Shown: positions 1 through 11,762, counted from the stretch's first letter. The stretch: 64,000 nucleotides of DNA from Avena insularis (GCA_023614405.1 CM042688.1:375397331-375461330); one strand, 5' to 3'. The notes: generated by a model not told the origin, from the sequence alone. Made by a program: numbers and translations.

Positions 1-22
1 TACTAGGGGTTACACCCTGACA
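1..22 (-). repeat. Start of the 3' LTR (window-truncated)
   Basis: These 22 bases match the LTR end at 4542-4563 with few differences and end in CA, which is TG on the minus strand. They are the first bases of the second LTR; the rest lies left of the window. Confidence 0.7.
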
Positions 23-175
23 TTAATCCCCAAGGCTATGTGGGACTCGTAGAGTCAAGCATAGGCTTCACAAAAAAATCTCTAGAGTTGTTTCTTGATA
101 GAAAATCCTTCTCCTCTATTGTAATAGATAATTGGCATGAATTGCCCTGGTATCATTCATATGCCTGAAATTGCT

Positions 176-521
176 TAGTTGACTTATGGTTTGTATTCTC
201 ATCTGAGTCATCTGACCCAAAATATGAGTTACCTGGTTCAAATCTGAGGTATATGATCCTAATCCGAGTCAAGTGATTCATAATTTGAGTCATGTGACCC
301 AGATCTGAGTTATCTTCGTTCAAATCTGAGGTATATGATCCAAATCCGAGTCATGTGACTCATAATCTGAACCATGTGACCCAAACCCGATTCATTTTAC
401 TCTAAATCCGAGTCATATTCTCTAAATTCGAGTTATCTCACTCTCAATCCAGGTCATATGCTCCAAATCCGAGTCATTGGACATATAGCCTTCATTGGGC
501 AAGTTTTGACATCTGGCCTTC
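176..521. repeat. Degenerate short tandem repeats
   Basis: Phrases such as 'ccgagtcatgtgac', 'aaatctgaggtatatgatcc' and 'tgacccaaa' recur at loose spacing; one unit of about 100 bp is seen twice (about 235-335 and 330-430). This looks like an old, diverged array leading into the cleaner 51-bp array. No coding signal. Confidence 0.6.
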
Positions 522-863
522 ATGGGTTCTAGCCATTTAACCTCTTTGGGTAAGTTTAGACTTCTAGCCATCATGGGCTTTGGTCATATAACCCTTTTGG
601 GTAAGTTTAGACTTCTAGCCTTCATTGGCTCTGGTCATATAACCCTTTTGGGTAAGTTTAGACGTCTGGCCTTCATTGGCTCTGGTCACATAACCCTTTT
701 GGGTAAGTTTAGACTTCTGGCCTTCATTGGCTCTGGTCACATAACCTTTTTGGGTAAGTTTAGACTTCTGGCCTTCATGGGTTCTGGTCACATAACCCTT
801 TTGGGTAAGTTTAGACTTCTGTCCTTCATTGGCTCTGGTCATATAACCCTTTTGGGTATGTAG
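522..863. repeat. 51-bp minisatellite, about 6.5 units
   Basis: The unit is about 51 bp, with the landmarks 'ggtcatataaccc', 'ttttgggtaagtttagac' and 'ttctggccttcat'. Because 51 is a multiple of three, both strands stay open and translate into a 17-residue repeat (plus strand: GHITLLGKFRLLAFIGS). I read this as a by-product of unit length, not as a gene. Units differ by a few substitutions each. Confidence 0.9.
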
Positions 864-1180
864 CTTTCGTGGGACTTTTACATATAACCCTTTTTAGGCA
901 TGTATCCTTCATGAGCATTTCTCATATAACCCTTTTTGGGCACATAGCCTTCATGGGCATTTCTCATATAACCCTTTTTGGGTATGTAACCTTCATGGCA
1001 TGTAGCCTTCATGGGCATTTCTCATATAACCCTTTTGGGTATTTAATGTTCATGGGCATGTAGCCTTCATGGGCATTTCTCATATAACCTTTTTGGGCAT
1101 GTAGCCTTTCATGGGCATGTAGCCTTCATGGGCATTTCTCATATAACCCTTTTTGGGCAAGTTTTGACTTCTGGCCCTCA
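864..1180. repeat. Variant minisatellite with irregular units
   Basis: Units of roughly 40-60 bp are built from 'catataaccctttttgggc' and 'gtagccttcatgggcatt'. They share the 'ataacccttttgggta' core with the upstream 51-bp array but lack the 'agtttagacttct' part, so the two arrays probably share an origin. The last unit, near 1150-1195, returns to the 51-bp form. Confidence 0.8.
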
Positions 1181-1430
1181 TGGGCTCTGGTCATATAAAT
1201 TCCAATCTGACTTATCCCATCTGGGTTATATGTTGATTTCATGGTACTCAATGATTGAGATATAAGGAGTTTGATATAGATTTCGATGATACTCGGTCGT
1301 GCCGAGATAAATGATAATATGAGATAGAATTTGATGATAGCCCTTTGATATGTTGACCCACTGACTCTGATCATGTTTTAGGATATTATATGATGCCATG
1401 ATACCCTGGCAAACTGATAGAAATGGTAAC

Positions 1431-2403
1431 TTGAGTTATAAGATAACCTGACAAACTAATAGAAATGGTAATCCGAGTTATAAGATAACCAGGAAAACTA
1501 ATAGAAATGGTAATCTGAGGTATAATATAACCTGTGAAGATGAGTTAAATAGTAATCTGAGGTATGAGATAACCTGGCAAGCTGAGTTAAATAGTAATCC
1601 GAGGTATAAGATAACCTGGCAAGCTGAGTTAAATAGTAACCCGAGGTATAAGATAACTTGGAAAGATGAGTCAAAGAGTAATCCGAGGTATAAAATAACC
1701 TGGCAAGCTAAGTTAAATAGTAATCCAATGTATAAGATAACCTGGAAAGCTGAGTTAAATAGTAATCTGAGGTATAAGATAACCAGGCAAGATGAGTTAA
1801 AAAGTAATCTGAGGTATAAAATAACCTGGCAAGCTGAGTTAAATAGTAATCTGAGGTATAAGATAACCTGGCAAGATGAGTTAAATAGCAATCTAAGGTA
1901 TAAGATAACCTGGCATGCTGAAGTAAAGAGTAATCCAAGGTATAGATAACCTGGCAAGCTAGATAAAATACCAATCCAAGTTAAATATAACCTGGCAAGC
2001 TGGAGAAAATACCAACCCAAGTTAAAGATAACCTGACAAGTTGAAGCAAATACCAATCCGAGTTAAAGATAACCAGGCAAGCTGAGTTAAAAAGTAATCC
2101 TAGTTACAAGGTAACCAGGCAAGCTGAGTTAAATAGTAATTCGAGTTACAAGGTAACCAAGCAAGCTGAGCTAAAAAGTAATCAGAGTTACAAGCTAACC
2201 AGGCAAGATGAGTTAAACAGTAATCCGAGTTACAAGGTAACCATGCAAGCTGAGTTAAACAGTAATCCGAGTTACAAGGTAACCAGGCAAGCTGAGTTAA
2301 ACAGTAATCCTAGTTACAAGGAAACCAGGCAAGCTGAGTTAAACAGTAATCCGAGTTACAAGGTAACCAGGCAAGCCGAGTTAAATAGTAATCCGAGTTA
2401 TAA
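1431..2403. repeat. 42-bp minisatellite, about 23 units
   Basis: The unit is about 42 bp, with the landmarks 'aacctggcaagctgag', 'ttaaatagtaatccgag' and 'gtataagat'. It repeats head to tail for nearly 1 kb. From about 2060 the variant 'gttacaaggtaaccaggc' dominates, so there are two subarrays. As 42 is divisible by three, long open frames appear on both strands, including a 192-codon minus frame of 14-residue repeats; these are not credible genes. Confidence 0.92.
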
Positions 2404-3040
2404 TGAGTTGCGATGACTTGGTAAGTTTTCTTATCAATAGTCATCTCAAAATGACATAACTAGTCAATAGGTATAGATAATAGAAGATGTTCTGTAGTAA
2501 TAGAATATATAGCTAAAAGACATATAGCGGTTGACATATGCGAGATCATGGCATATCTTATGTCTACTCTGAGTTACAGTTCTCTGCATGGGGATGCTGA
2601 GTCAAATAACGACCAAGTCCCCGAGATACTTTTTCCATCCTTAGGTGACTCAATTGATATGTTGGCTAGTCCCCGGGTTGAGTTATCTCCTTCCCGGGGT
2701 GAATGACTAAGTGATTGAGGGTGATAGCCCCCGAGTGACATTCGGGGTTATCTCATGTGTGTGCTAGTTGAGTCAGTCGATACTCATTGTATGCTTGGTG
2801 AGGAGGTTAAGTTATGCTAGTTGAGTCATGCTTGCTGAGTCAACTAATACTTACAGTACCCTTTGTGAAGAGGTTGGGGTTGAGTCATGCTTGCTGAATC
2901 AACAAGGGAGTCTTGTTGCCAACGTCCCTACTCTCTATACGTTGGGGAAGAGGATGCAGAAGCTTTTGCTTGATGATGAAGAAGAGGTTGATGAAGACGT
3001 TCCCGCCTAGATGGAAACCCAACCAGCGCCTCTAATCAGC

Positions 3041-3056
3041 CCCACTGTGGGTGCCA
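3041..3056 (-). other. Primer-binding site (PBS)
   Basis: On the minus strand the sequence just inside the LTR reads TGGCACCCACAGTGGGG. It starts with TGG two bases after the LTR terminus and resembles the TGGCGCCCACCGTGGGG class of Gypsy PBS. This fixes the element on the minus strand with 3059-4563 as its 5' LTR. Confidence 0.7.
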
Positions 3057-3058
3057 AA

Positions 3059-4563
3059 TGTCATGGTGGTGTTACGGCATATGCCATGGGTAGGCTAAAG
3101 ATGGGGGCTGATGGAAACTAGAGGAATCCAAGGAGGGATGATGAAGTGAAGACCTCGTATAGAAGAATAGTGAGAGACACGATGTACCCAGGTTCGAGGA
3201 TCTCCTAGTGAGATAACACCTCTACTCTTGCATCTAATCTCATATAACTTGGCCATGCATGTGGCTACAATGGTGCTCCTTGAGATGTATTCCTATGCCT
3301 CTCATGGAGAGAGCAGAGGAGGAAGAACCTATGCTCCTATCGAGCAAAGGAGAGGAGCCCTTTGGGGGCCTCTCTAGGAACGATCCCCAAAGTGCTCCTT
3401 ATAAAGGGGAGCCTAGGGGACAAAACTTGTCTTACAAGCTTTGGCCTGGCCAAACCTGTCATTTTTCTTGTAGTACTTATCATTGGCATCTTGAGTCATC
3501 ATTCTTATCCCTCAGGCATATTCCCTAGCATCTCCCTGAGATGCCCAACATATTCCTAGCATCTTAGGAGATGCCAAAAGCATATTCCATAGGCCGTGTG
3601 CTAGTCTGAGCCAGGGGCGTCCCAAGGTAGGCACATGACATAGGCTTGACTTGGCTTGAAGATGAGTCGATGTAGAGGTTGAGAGAGCCTCTGGAGTTGA
3701 ATAAAAGGGCGTCTAGAGTGAAATATCTTGGCCCAGACGCTCTGGGCAAGGAGAAGACTCGGCCTAGGAGTAGTTGAGTCGGACCAGGAGGAGAGCAGAT
3801 GGCCTAGCCAGGTTGTCTTTCCTCCAGCTGAGTCACACAGGAGAGGCCTAGTCGGGATACTGCTTTATTCTGCCTAGTCAGATGGAGGCAGCCGAGCCAA
3901 GGATAAGAACTAGCCCAGTCGGGTCAGTGGTAGCCCAGCGGGGGGTTTCCTCAGATCGGCCCAATGGAGGGAGCTAGTGGAGATGGCGCGGCCCCGTGGT
4001 GGGCAGGATTGCTCCTTTGTTGGCCAACCCAGGTCAAGTAGCAAGGCGGTGTTGTTGTCGAGGGAGCGAAGCGAGAGCGCCAACGCCGCTCGTGGTGAGC
4101 CGGGTGACTGGGAAGTGTCCCACCTAGGGAAGCTCGGCTTGGAGGCGGTGTCGGTGTTATGTGGGAGCGAGGGAGTTTGGTGGGAAGCAGCTGTCGTCGG
4201 GGAGCATCGAAGAGGAGCTGGTGGGAGGAGCTGGTGGCATGGAGTGGCGTTGTCCGAGGTTGGTGGGCCAGCTGGTGATTCGGCCCAGCCAGAGTAGAAG
4301 CTGGCATCGGGGCTGGCCCATGCTAGGCTGGTTGAGGGACATCCCGGCCCAGCCGGGTTAATGCTTAATTCGGCTTAGTAAGGCCTGATTCTGCCTAGGG
4401 AACTGTAGTATAGACCGAATTTGTACTAATTTAGCCCATGTCCATTTCCCTTCTCCTTTTCCCTATTATTTTTTATCTTCCATTCCTTCTATTGAATCAT
4501 TCAACACTTTATTGAATCACATGATACATAAACTCTAGGGTACCAGGGGTTACACCCCCGACA
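3059..4563 (-). repeat. 5' LTR of the LARD-like element (1505 bp)
   Basis: The segment starts TG and ends CA on either strand (tgtcatgg ... ccccgaca), is next to a PBS, and its outer end is repeated at 1-22. Several 60-118-codon open frames inside (about 3259-3560 and 3950-4360) overlap on opposite strands in a GC-rich part and show no family resemblance, so I do not call them genes. The right flank continues directly into the 367-bp array. Confidence 0.75.
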
Positions 4564-6110
4564 AATGTACTCCCACTGTCGGTGTTAAATTGGAACCTAA
4601 AAGCAAGTGGTAAAATTTAAAGTTATTTAAGATTATTAGTTGTCAATGAGTATGAATGTTCTTGCCTTTCAAGCCAAACGACCAAGGTCATGGCCATATC
4701 TACATCATACTTTATGCTAATGATGATCACATATCCAAGAATTTCATACCACCAAAATTGGCCATATTTTGAAAACAAATGAAGAGGAAGTACTCTGAAG
4801 AGTATGGCTCAATCAGCTACTCTCTCAAGAAGGAGCCGAACCCGACTATTTTATTTGCTTAATTTTAGGGTAGTTCGTGATATATGTATGGACCTCAATG
4901 TAATTTCCCCCTTTTTAGGTCCTTGATGTAAAATGTACTCCCATCATCCGCGTAAAATTTGAACCTAAAAGTTAGTGGTAAAATTTAAATGAATTTAAGG
5001 TTAGTTGTGAATGAGTATGAACATTTTTGGATTTCAAGCTGAACAACCACGGTCATGGCCATATCTACATCATACTTTATGTTGATGATGATCCCATATC
5101 CAAGAATTTGCATGCCGCCAAATTTGGCCATATATTTTGAAAACAAATGAAGAGAAAGTAGTATAAAGAGTATGCCTCGATCAACTTCTCTCTCGAGAAG
5201 GTGCCAAACCTGACTATTTTCCTTTCTTAATTTTATGGTGCGTCATGCTAAATGTATGGACCTCAATGTAATTACCCCCCTTTTTAGGTCCTTGATGTAA
5301 ATTGTACTCCCATCATCCATGTAAAATTCGAACCTAAAAGTAAGTGGTAAAATTTAAACACATTTAAGCTTAGTTGTCAATAAGTATGAATATTCTTGGA
5401 TTTCAAGCCGAACGACCAAGGTCGTGGCCATATCTACATCATACTTTATGTTGATGATTCATGATACCATATCCAAGAATTAGCATGCCTCTAAAGTTAG
5501 GCCATATTTTGAAAACAAACAAAAGAGAAAGTAGTATGAAGAGTATGGCTCAATTAGCTTCTCTCCCAAGAAGGAGCCAAACCCGACTTTTTTCCTTTCT
5601 TAATTTTAGGGTGCTTCGTGCTAAATGTGTAGAACTCGATGTAATTTCCCCCTTTTAGGTTCTTGATGTAAAATGTACTCCCATCGTCCATGTAAAATTC
5701 AAACCTAAAAGTAAGTGGTAAAATTTGAACGTATTTAAGATTAGTTGTCAATGAGTATGAAAATCTTGGATTTTAAGCCAAAAGACCAAGGTCATGGCCA
5801 TATCTACATCATAATTTATCTTGATGATGATCCCATATCCTAGAATTTGCATGCCGCCAAATTTGGCCATACTTAGAAAAAACGACGAGGAAGTAATATG
5901 AAGAGTATGGCTCAATCAGCTGCTCTCTCGAGAACGAGCCAAACCTGAATGTTTTCCTTGCTTAATTCTTGGGTGCTTCGTGCAAAATGTATGGATCTTG
6001 ATGTAATTTTACCTTTTTTAGGTCCTTGGTGTAAAATGTACTCCCACCACTATCCGTGTAAAATTCAAACCTAAAAGTAAGTGCGATAGTTTGCTCTTAA
6101 ATTTTCCAAA
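4564..6110. repeat. Tandem array of ~367-bp units (4 full, 1 partial)
   Basis: The marker 'tgtactccca' occurs at about 4566, 4934, 5303, 5674 and 6037, giving spacings of 368, 369, 371 and 363 bp. Each unit also carries 'aacctaaaagtaagtgg', 'ccaaggtcatggccatat' and 'atggctcaatcagct'. Part of the unit ('gtatggctca' through 'cttaattttagggt' to the 'actcccat' marker) is recognisable in diverged form at 57.2-57.4, 59.1-59.25 and 59.9-60.1 kb. It does not code. Confidence 0.92.
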
Positions 6111-6564
6111 AATCTTTTGAAGCTAACCAGGAATTTAGTACATCGAACACCACTGAAAGTTCTGAAAAAATCATGTTCTTGCTATGCATCCGCATCGCGA
6201 CAAAGTTGACACGGTTTTGAAAACATTCAAATAAAGAATAGAAAGTATAATATTTTTTGTGGCATCCTGTTACGTGTATCTAGAAACACGCGTTATAAAA
6301 AGTATAATACACATTATTAATTAATCTTTGTTTTGATTAGCTTAGTTGTCAATGAGTATGAACATTCTTGGATTTTGAGCCAAACGACTGATTAGGTCAT
6401 GGCCATCTCTACATCATAGTTCATGATAATGTTCCCATATTTGGTAGATGGGTGCGTCTTGCCATGGTAAACAATGCTAGGGGTGGTAGTTTCGAACTAG
6501 TATTAAGAAAAACATGTTCAAATTTCTGAGTGTATCTTTAGGGTCCGTGTTGTAAAAGTGTAGG
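6111..6564. other. Diverged repeat DNA, no gene
   Basis: About 6100-6160 ('cttttgaagctaaccagg', 'atttagtacatcgaa') matches 57.4, 59.3 and 60.1 kb. About 6180-6540 ('ggcatcctgttacgtg', 'gttcccatatttggta') is a diverged copy of 32.03-32.36 kb. It is the array's right flank, cut by the LTR at 6565. No ORF or RNA gene seen. Confidence 0.7.
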
Positions 6565-9500
6565 TGTAACATCTCAAAAATATTAAACAAGCTTATCAAG
6601 TTCTAATCACCCAAGATTACGGTTAACAAAAACTTTATTTCTTAAACCCATATGCGTGCATGTGTAATTTCTATTAATGTATGAATGCTTGCATTTGCCA
6701 TGTTTGATTGCTATTAATGATAAGGATTAGTTTAAAGATGAATACCACATCATCTAGGTCAATTCCAAACAAAATCAACTAAAAGGAAAATCATATATGA
6801 GTCATATGATCAAATGGTCACTTTGGCCAAAATTAACCATTAGCCTACTTTGGGCATCTCTAGTAAAAGATTTCCAACAGAAACAATTCTATTTATTTTC
6901 ATCCCTTGCTAGACCAAGTAAAAATGAACCCAAGCAAACTTTACAAATCTACAGAAACCAATTTCAAACCTATTTGAGAGGAAATTCAAAATTGAATCAA
7001 GTATAGGTGCATAGATCACCATTTTGCAAAAACCACTCAAACCAACACCATTTGGAAATCCCTAGCAACCAGAGATACTCAAGAATGTGACCAACACACC
7101 CACCAAAGTTCATTCAAAAATTTGAATCTTTATCTCATGCGGCCATTTAGTCGAACACCTAGCAGCTAGAGTACAGATAACCAACTATCTACTATCTGTG
7201 ATCACTCAATTGCTCACCAATTGTACTGCAATTAGACTTAGTAACTCACCCACGACACCCAAGTACCTGGTCGTGCAATGGAGCAGCTCTCCTTCGTTGT
7301 TGCTCCAGTGCCATGTCGTACCCGAGCATGTCCATGTCGGTAGACCATGGACATGACACCACACGCCGTGCCGCCCTCTCCCACGACCACGAGAAGACAG
7401 GCGTGACCTCACCACACCTCTCCGTCCACCCCTTGACCAAAGGCGATCAGTGAAAAAGCCAGCACAGCCGCACCCATTTAACTCGCAACCATGTCGAGAG
7501 CACGCCAGAGCGACGAAGCCGCCTCACGCAGCCACGCCGCGCCTCGCTCTCTCCACGCGTACCCGCACTCACCATGTCACCAGCCACCTCCCAGACAGGA
7601 CCATTCGCCACCGCATGCCCCGTGACCACTGTACTCGATGACAAACACCGCCGTACCCGCATAGAGCACGAACCTCTCCCGACCGACTGAGACCACACAT
7701 TGCCGCGCCATCACGCGCGTGATGATCGCCGTAGTCCACCGTATCGACCCATGCCATCCGCCATGCCTATCGCGACCTGTAGCAGCGTCGCTGATGAGCC
7801 CGAGCCATGCCGTCCTGCCTCCATCGCTGGTGTATAAATAGGACCCTCCCTAGACCTCAAACGGTACACCATTCCACTCCTCTCTCTCTTAGAAACCTCC
7901 CAGACCCTTCCTCGGAGCAAGGCGAGCACCTTGTCAGCGGAATTTGGCTGGAGCCCGCCACTGCAGTAAAGGAAGGGCGTCATTGATTGGAGCCGCCCTA
8001 GGAGCCGACGCGACCACCGTTCGACTCGTCGTCATCTACCAGCCCATTCGCCCCATCACTGGACCTAGCTGGAGCCCTGGTAAGCCTCCGACGACCCCCA
8101 CCTTGCCGCTAGGTTTATAATCCCGCGAAACCTCTGCGACGTAGATGGTGAACCTCAGCCGTAGATCTTGTTCTAATCGTAGCGCTTAGATTTGCTGATA
8201 CCGCTTCATCTAGATAGAGGCACTGACGTGAGGGACCAACCTGTCAGCAGCCCGCTGCGCGCGCATTGTGCAGTTAGTCCGGCCCAAGTTCTTTCCCGCG
8301 TAGAGCCCAATGATTCAAATATAATTTTGCCATTTAGATAAAAACCCTATTCTGTAGCTGTATTAAACATTGAATTCAAAGAGATGTAATGAACCAAATT
8401 GCATGATTCCAATTTTGTTAGAAATGTATTGAAAATATCTAATCACTCCCGTTGGATTCAAACCATTTGAGATGGTAGATCATCTATAGTAAAAATAACA
8501 AGACAGAGACTTTTATCACTTCAAACATTTTTATAAAATCAACCATAAATGCTTTTGAGTTGATTCCAACTCTCAAAAATCATATTTTCCATGCTCTACA
8601 TGAATATGTAAAAAGATTTAGTTTTACAGATATTAAACATGGATTAGTATTAAAAGAATGCTATATAGGCATTTCTAGTCACTTTAATATTATTAAATAG
8701 TAATATTAAATCTTGTAACATATGACGACCACTTTAAATCACATTCCCAAGTATTAGAATATTGGGTGATGACATGTGTCAATATGATCCCATATTTTCA
8801 TTGGCGAATATTAAATCTTAAGTATATTCAATGAGTAGAAATTACTTTTCCAGAAATAAGATAAATAAGAATGTGTCATTATTTCATGTGATGATTGAGA
8901 TGATGCTAGATCATCTAGTGTGGGCCTTTGGGTGCTAAATAGAAATAGTGAAGTGTTGTTTGGTGATTGTGTACTTCGTATGTATTTATAGACGCTAGTA
9001 CCAACCTGGGCTACGACAAGGAGGAGTACTTCGAGGAAGAAGAGAACTTCAACGACTGCACTCAACAAGGCAAGCTATCAGTGCAAGCTAACTAATGAAA
9101 GCTAACCTATGCAAGATGTAATAGGCATGCTTGGTTATGCAACTTTGATTATACCCATCCCAAGTTTTACTTGCAAGCTTTACTTTTCCTTTTACTAAAG
9201 TTTCTTACATAGTTAATGAATTGTGATTAGTGGAAAATAGGATGGATACCATCAAGATCATGGAACTAATCTTGGATACTTATAATTGATTAGCACCCCT
9301 CAATAGTGATACCCTCAACTCTAGTGCCAAGTGCTAAGCTAAAAACTTGACACTTTAGATGGGAACACTTGGAGAAAATGATTATGAAAATCTTGGAATG
9401 ATGATTCATTCTATTGAAATGTTTTGACATGTGTTATGAAACACAATGGTTTGATGATGACACTGGATGAGGCATGAGCCTTGACTTTGATAAAAACGGA

Positions 9501-10467
9501 TGGTTGGGTTCGGATGTGATACCATTCCAATTTTACCGTACAACCACGATACCTGAGTTGGGTACGGATTAACTGAAAGTTTATATGTCTTAGTATGGGT
9601 TCCCTTGCGGAAGAGGTTGAGCTGAAGCTACATTGTGAATATGAATGTCCACCTATGATGTTCCCGGGATGGCAGTTGGCCATGGCTGGGAGGCCAAACT
9701 CATAGGGGAACTGCCTATACTAGGGTGTGTAATTGAGAGGTTAGGATTGATTATCCGCATACCAAGTATGATGATCCAGGGTTATCCCTGATGGATGTAT
9801 TGAATCTTGTGGCGAAAGTGTACCACCTCTGCCGAGTGTTGAACTATTTGAATAGCCACGTCCACGGTTAAAAATAGTTGGAGTGGCCATATTGTTCTGT
9901 TGTCAGATACTTCCAAAAAGACTTGTGACTTGAACAATGACTTTGACTTGACCACAACAGGGTTGTGAATATGAAAACTAGATTCCCACTTAAGTAATCT
10001 AGAGAACTAAATTAGGTCTTTACTCTTTAAGTCATTCTGGAATAAACCTGGCTTTTTGCAAACAAACCTAGAGCTTAAGATTCCTACTAGTTTTTACCTT
10101 ACTTATACTAGTGCTAGTTTGTGAGTACATAAAGAGTACTCATGGATTTGTCCCTGGCTATTCCCATGGCCAGACTATGAGGAGGACTACCCGGAAGATG
10201 GACAGCAGGAGGTCTATGATAACTAGGATCATCTCCCATCGTGAGCATTACCTGTGACTATGAAGATGGAGTCTACTATGTTATATTTCTGCTGCTCTGA
10301 TTTGTATTAAGACTTGATCATGAGATCAACTATGTGTAAGACTATTATTGTTTGTAATGGATGATGTACGGTGGTACCAATTCTGTTATGTATCACAAAA
10401 ATGGTAATCCTGGGATTGCGATGTACAGCATAACAGGCATATGGACGTAAAAATCCGTGTGTTGACA
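6565..10467 (+). repeat. 5' LTR (3903 bp)
   Basis: It starts TGTAACATCTCAAAA, ends TGTTGACA, and the PBS follows after three bases. The length is large for a plant LTR. The centre (about 7200-8300) is GC-rich and includes a TATA box; open frames there overlap on both strands and have no recognisable product. The rest (8300-10460) is AT-rich and non-coding. Confidence 0.85.
7833..7840 (+). promoter_or_regulatory. LTR TATA box
   Basis: TATAAATA lies in 'gtataaataggacc' in the middle of the LTR, at the end of the GC-rich part and followed by a CT-rich leader-like stretch. A transcript start 25-35 bases downstream (about 7865-7875) would fit the U3/R boundary. Confidence 0.55.
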
Positions 10468-10470
10468 AGT

Positions 10471-10482
10471 TGGTATCAGAGC
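10471..10482 (+). other. PBS, initiator tRNA-Met type
   Basis: TGGTATCAGAGC is the standard plant PBS complementary to the 3' end of initiator tRNA-Met. It lies three bases after the LTR end, which fixes both the LTR boundary and the plus orientation. Confidence 0.92.
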
Positions 10483-10695
10483 CATCCTGACCATAGGAGA
10501 CCCTAGTTAGCATGGATGTCTAAAAAACTTAGTTTCAAAAGCAAAGAAAGTGAGTATTTACGAAAACCTATTCTCACTCTTATCCTTGAGATTCTTGCAA
10601 AAAGAGTCCACATGTTCCTCAAAACTCTTAGAATTCTACATAAAAATTGACACACTTGATCACCCCACTAACTTACTCATCTTAATTGCTTATAG

Positions 10696-11475
10696 ATGGA
10701 GGTCAAATATAGAAATTTTTACCAGTTGGGCAATGGAGGACAGCTCATCTTTGAGAGGGATTTGGATCAGCTCTCAAAGTATCTTGGACGCCCGCACCCG
10801 AAGTTCTTTGGAGCACAGCTCAATGACCAACAAGGAGGGGAACTATAGTGGCTGATAGTTGCTGATCTGAGAGGCAAAATGGAGCCACCTCTTTCAGAGA
10901 AGATTCAGTTTAGTGTTAGGGAGAACAACTGGTTAGACGGTGCAATGCAGGAGGCAGTTGCTCGTCTATGTGCACAGAACATCAACCAGATCAACGGCAC
11001 CCGTTTTTTCCACTATGCAAGACGTGACTCTACGGGACAGCCTTTGGCCATACCGGCACATCCGGAGTTGAAGCATCACGTGGACCACATGGCCTTCATG
11101 CTGCACGAGACTCAGAAGGATTTGGACAACGCCCGTGCCTACGCCAACCAGAATCATGCTGAAGCCACTGAGAGGAAGCAAACCCTCACCATTCGTGCCA
11201 AGGAGCACAAGTCACTTCGTCACCAGTGTGACAAGAAGGATCGCATCATCGCCCATCTTCAGCAGAAGATAGCCACCTTGGAGGAGACTATCCATGACCA
11301 GGAGATCCAGCTGGAGGAGAGGGAGGAGGAAGATGAAGATATCCATGGTGATATTCACTCTTACCTCAGTGATGATGATGACTACCTGGAAGATATCTCC
11401 ATGGAGGACCACACTAACAAGGATGATGCAGACTTCATTGATGACGAGGATCCCGACAATCCTGATGATGAGTAG
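10696..11475 (+). pseudogene. Gypsy leader ORF with premature stop
   Basis: An open frame starts at ATG 10696 (MEVKYRNFYQLGNGG...) and continues in the same frame to TAG 11473-11475, broken only by an in-frame TAG at 10846 (codon 51). The downstream part alone is open for 198 codons from ATG 10879. The protein has a conserved-looking N-terminal half (GRPHPKFFGAQLND, then ADLRGKMEPP), a central heptad-like stretch rich in K, E and Q that may form a coiled coil, and a very acidic tail (DDDDYLEDISMEDH). It has no zinc knuckle, protease or RT motif, so it is not gag-pol. From memory, a similar hypothetical protein is common in cereal Gypsy elements between PBS and gag; its function is unknown. 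One nonsense mutation in an otherwise clean frame suggests a fairly recent loss. Confidence 0.7.
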
Positions 11476-11746
11476 TCACACATGAGCACCATCGTCGGTT
11501 TGAGTTGTAGCCGGTCCCACTGTATCGTAGCTTCACACAATGGTTCTTAAAACAATCTGCTTTCGTAATTGTGGTGTGTGTTTGCATTGTGTGCTTGGAA
11601 TGAATGAATGAGAAGGAGTTGTTAGTGTTCAAACCTAAGTCATACTCAAAGTTTAAAAGCTTTCGAAGCGTACCAATAAACCATAGAAAATTTCCCTCTT
11701 GTCTTATGATCTATCTCAATATTTAGATGACTCACGGGAACCCCGG

Positions 11747-11762
11747 CACTACAAGAAAAGTT
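11747..11762 (+). repeat. CACTA left terminal inverted repeat
   Basis: CACTACAAGAAAAGTT is the canonical start of plant CACTA elements. It is preceded by cgg. The next bases (ggcttttacaacggacg) are not matched at the right end, so exact identity is 16 bp. Confidence 0.8.

Larger units (their letters stand above)
1..4563 (-). mobile_element. Non-autonomous LTR retrotransposon (LARD-like), right part
   Basis: Two copies of one LTR terminus are visible: positions 1-22 and 4542-4563 both end in a 'ggggttacaccc..gaca' block. On the minus strand this reads TGTCNGGGTGTAACCCC, a typical LTR start. Orientation is set by a PBS-like site next to 3059. The interior (23-3058) holds no gag, protease, RT or integrase; it is mostly minisatellite DNA. 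Minus-strand sequence abutting the 3' LTR has a weak purine run (cttggggattaa) that could be the polypurine tract. The interior stretches 23-175, 1181-1430 and 2404-3040 contain nothing else I recognise. The other LTR lies outside the window, so its TSD cannot be checked. Elements of this kind need proteins from an autonomous partner. Confidence 0.75.
6565..11746 (+). mobile_element. 5' part of a long-LTR Gypsy retrotransposon
   Basis: It contains in order a 3.9-kb LTR, a Met-type PBS, a leader ORF with one stop, and about 270 bp of untranslated sequence (11476-11746), after which it is interrupted by a CACTA terminus. A Gypsy gag frame on the same strand appears 47 bp beyond the opposite CACTA end (63325), so I infer that one element was split. 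The 5-bp left flank is gtagg; the 3' LTR is not in the window. Confidence 0.8.

Noticed and set aside
522..2056. Long ORFs on both strands (113 and 192 codons)
   Set aside because: They are produced by 51-bp and 42-bp minisatellites whose periods are multiples of three.
522..2403. CRISPR-like array
   Set aside because: Units are contiguous tandem repeats without unique spacers, in plant DNA.
2828..3010. 60-aa ORF ending in an acidic tail
   Set aside because: It runs antisense to the LTR element, is short, partly built from 'gagtcatgcttgctga' repeats and resembles nothing I know.
3951..4361. Several overlapping ORFs inside the LTR
   Set aside because: They overlap on both strands in GC-rich LTR sequence with no protein family signature.
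7206..7983. Cluster of ORFs in the GC-rich part of the 3.9-kb LTR
   Set aside because: Opposing overlapping frames, composition-driven, no motif.
10471..10482. tRNA gene fragment
   Set aside because: TGGTATCAGAGC is a retrotransposon PBS next to an LTR; no cloverleaf sequence surrounds it.
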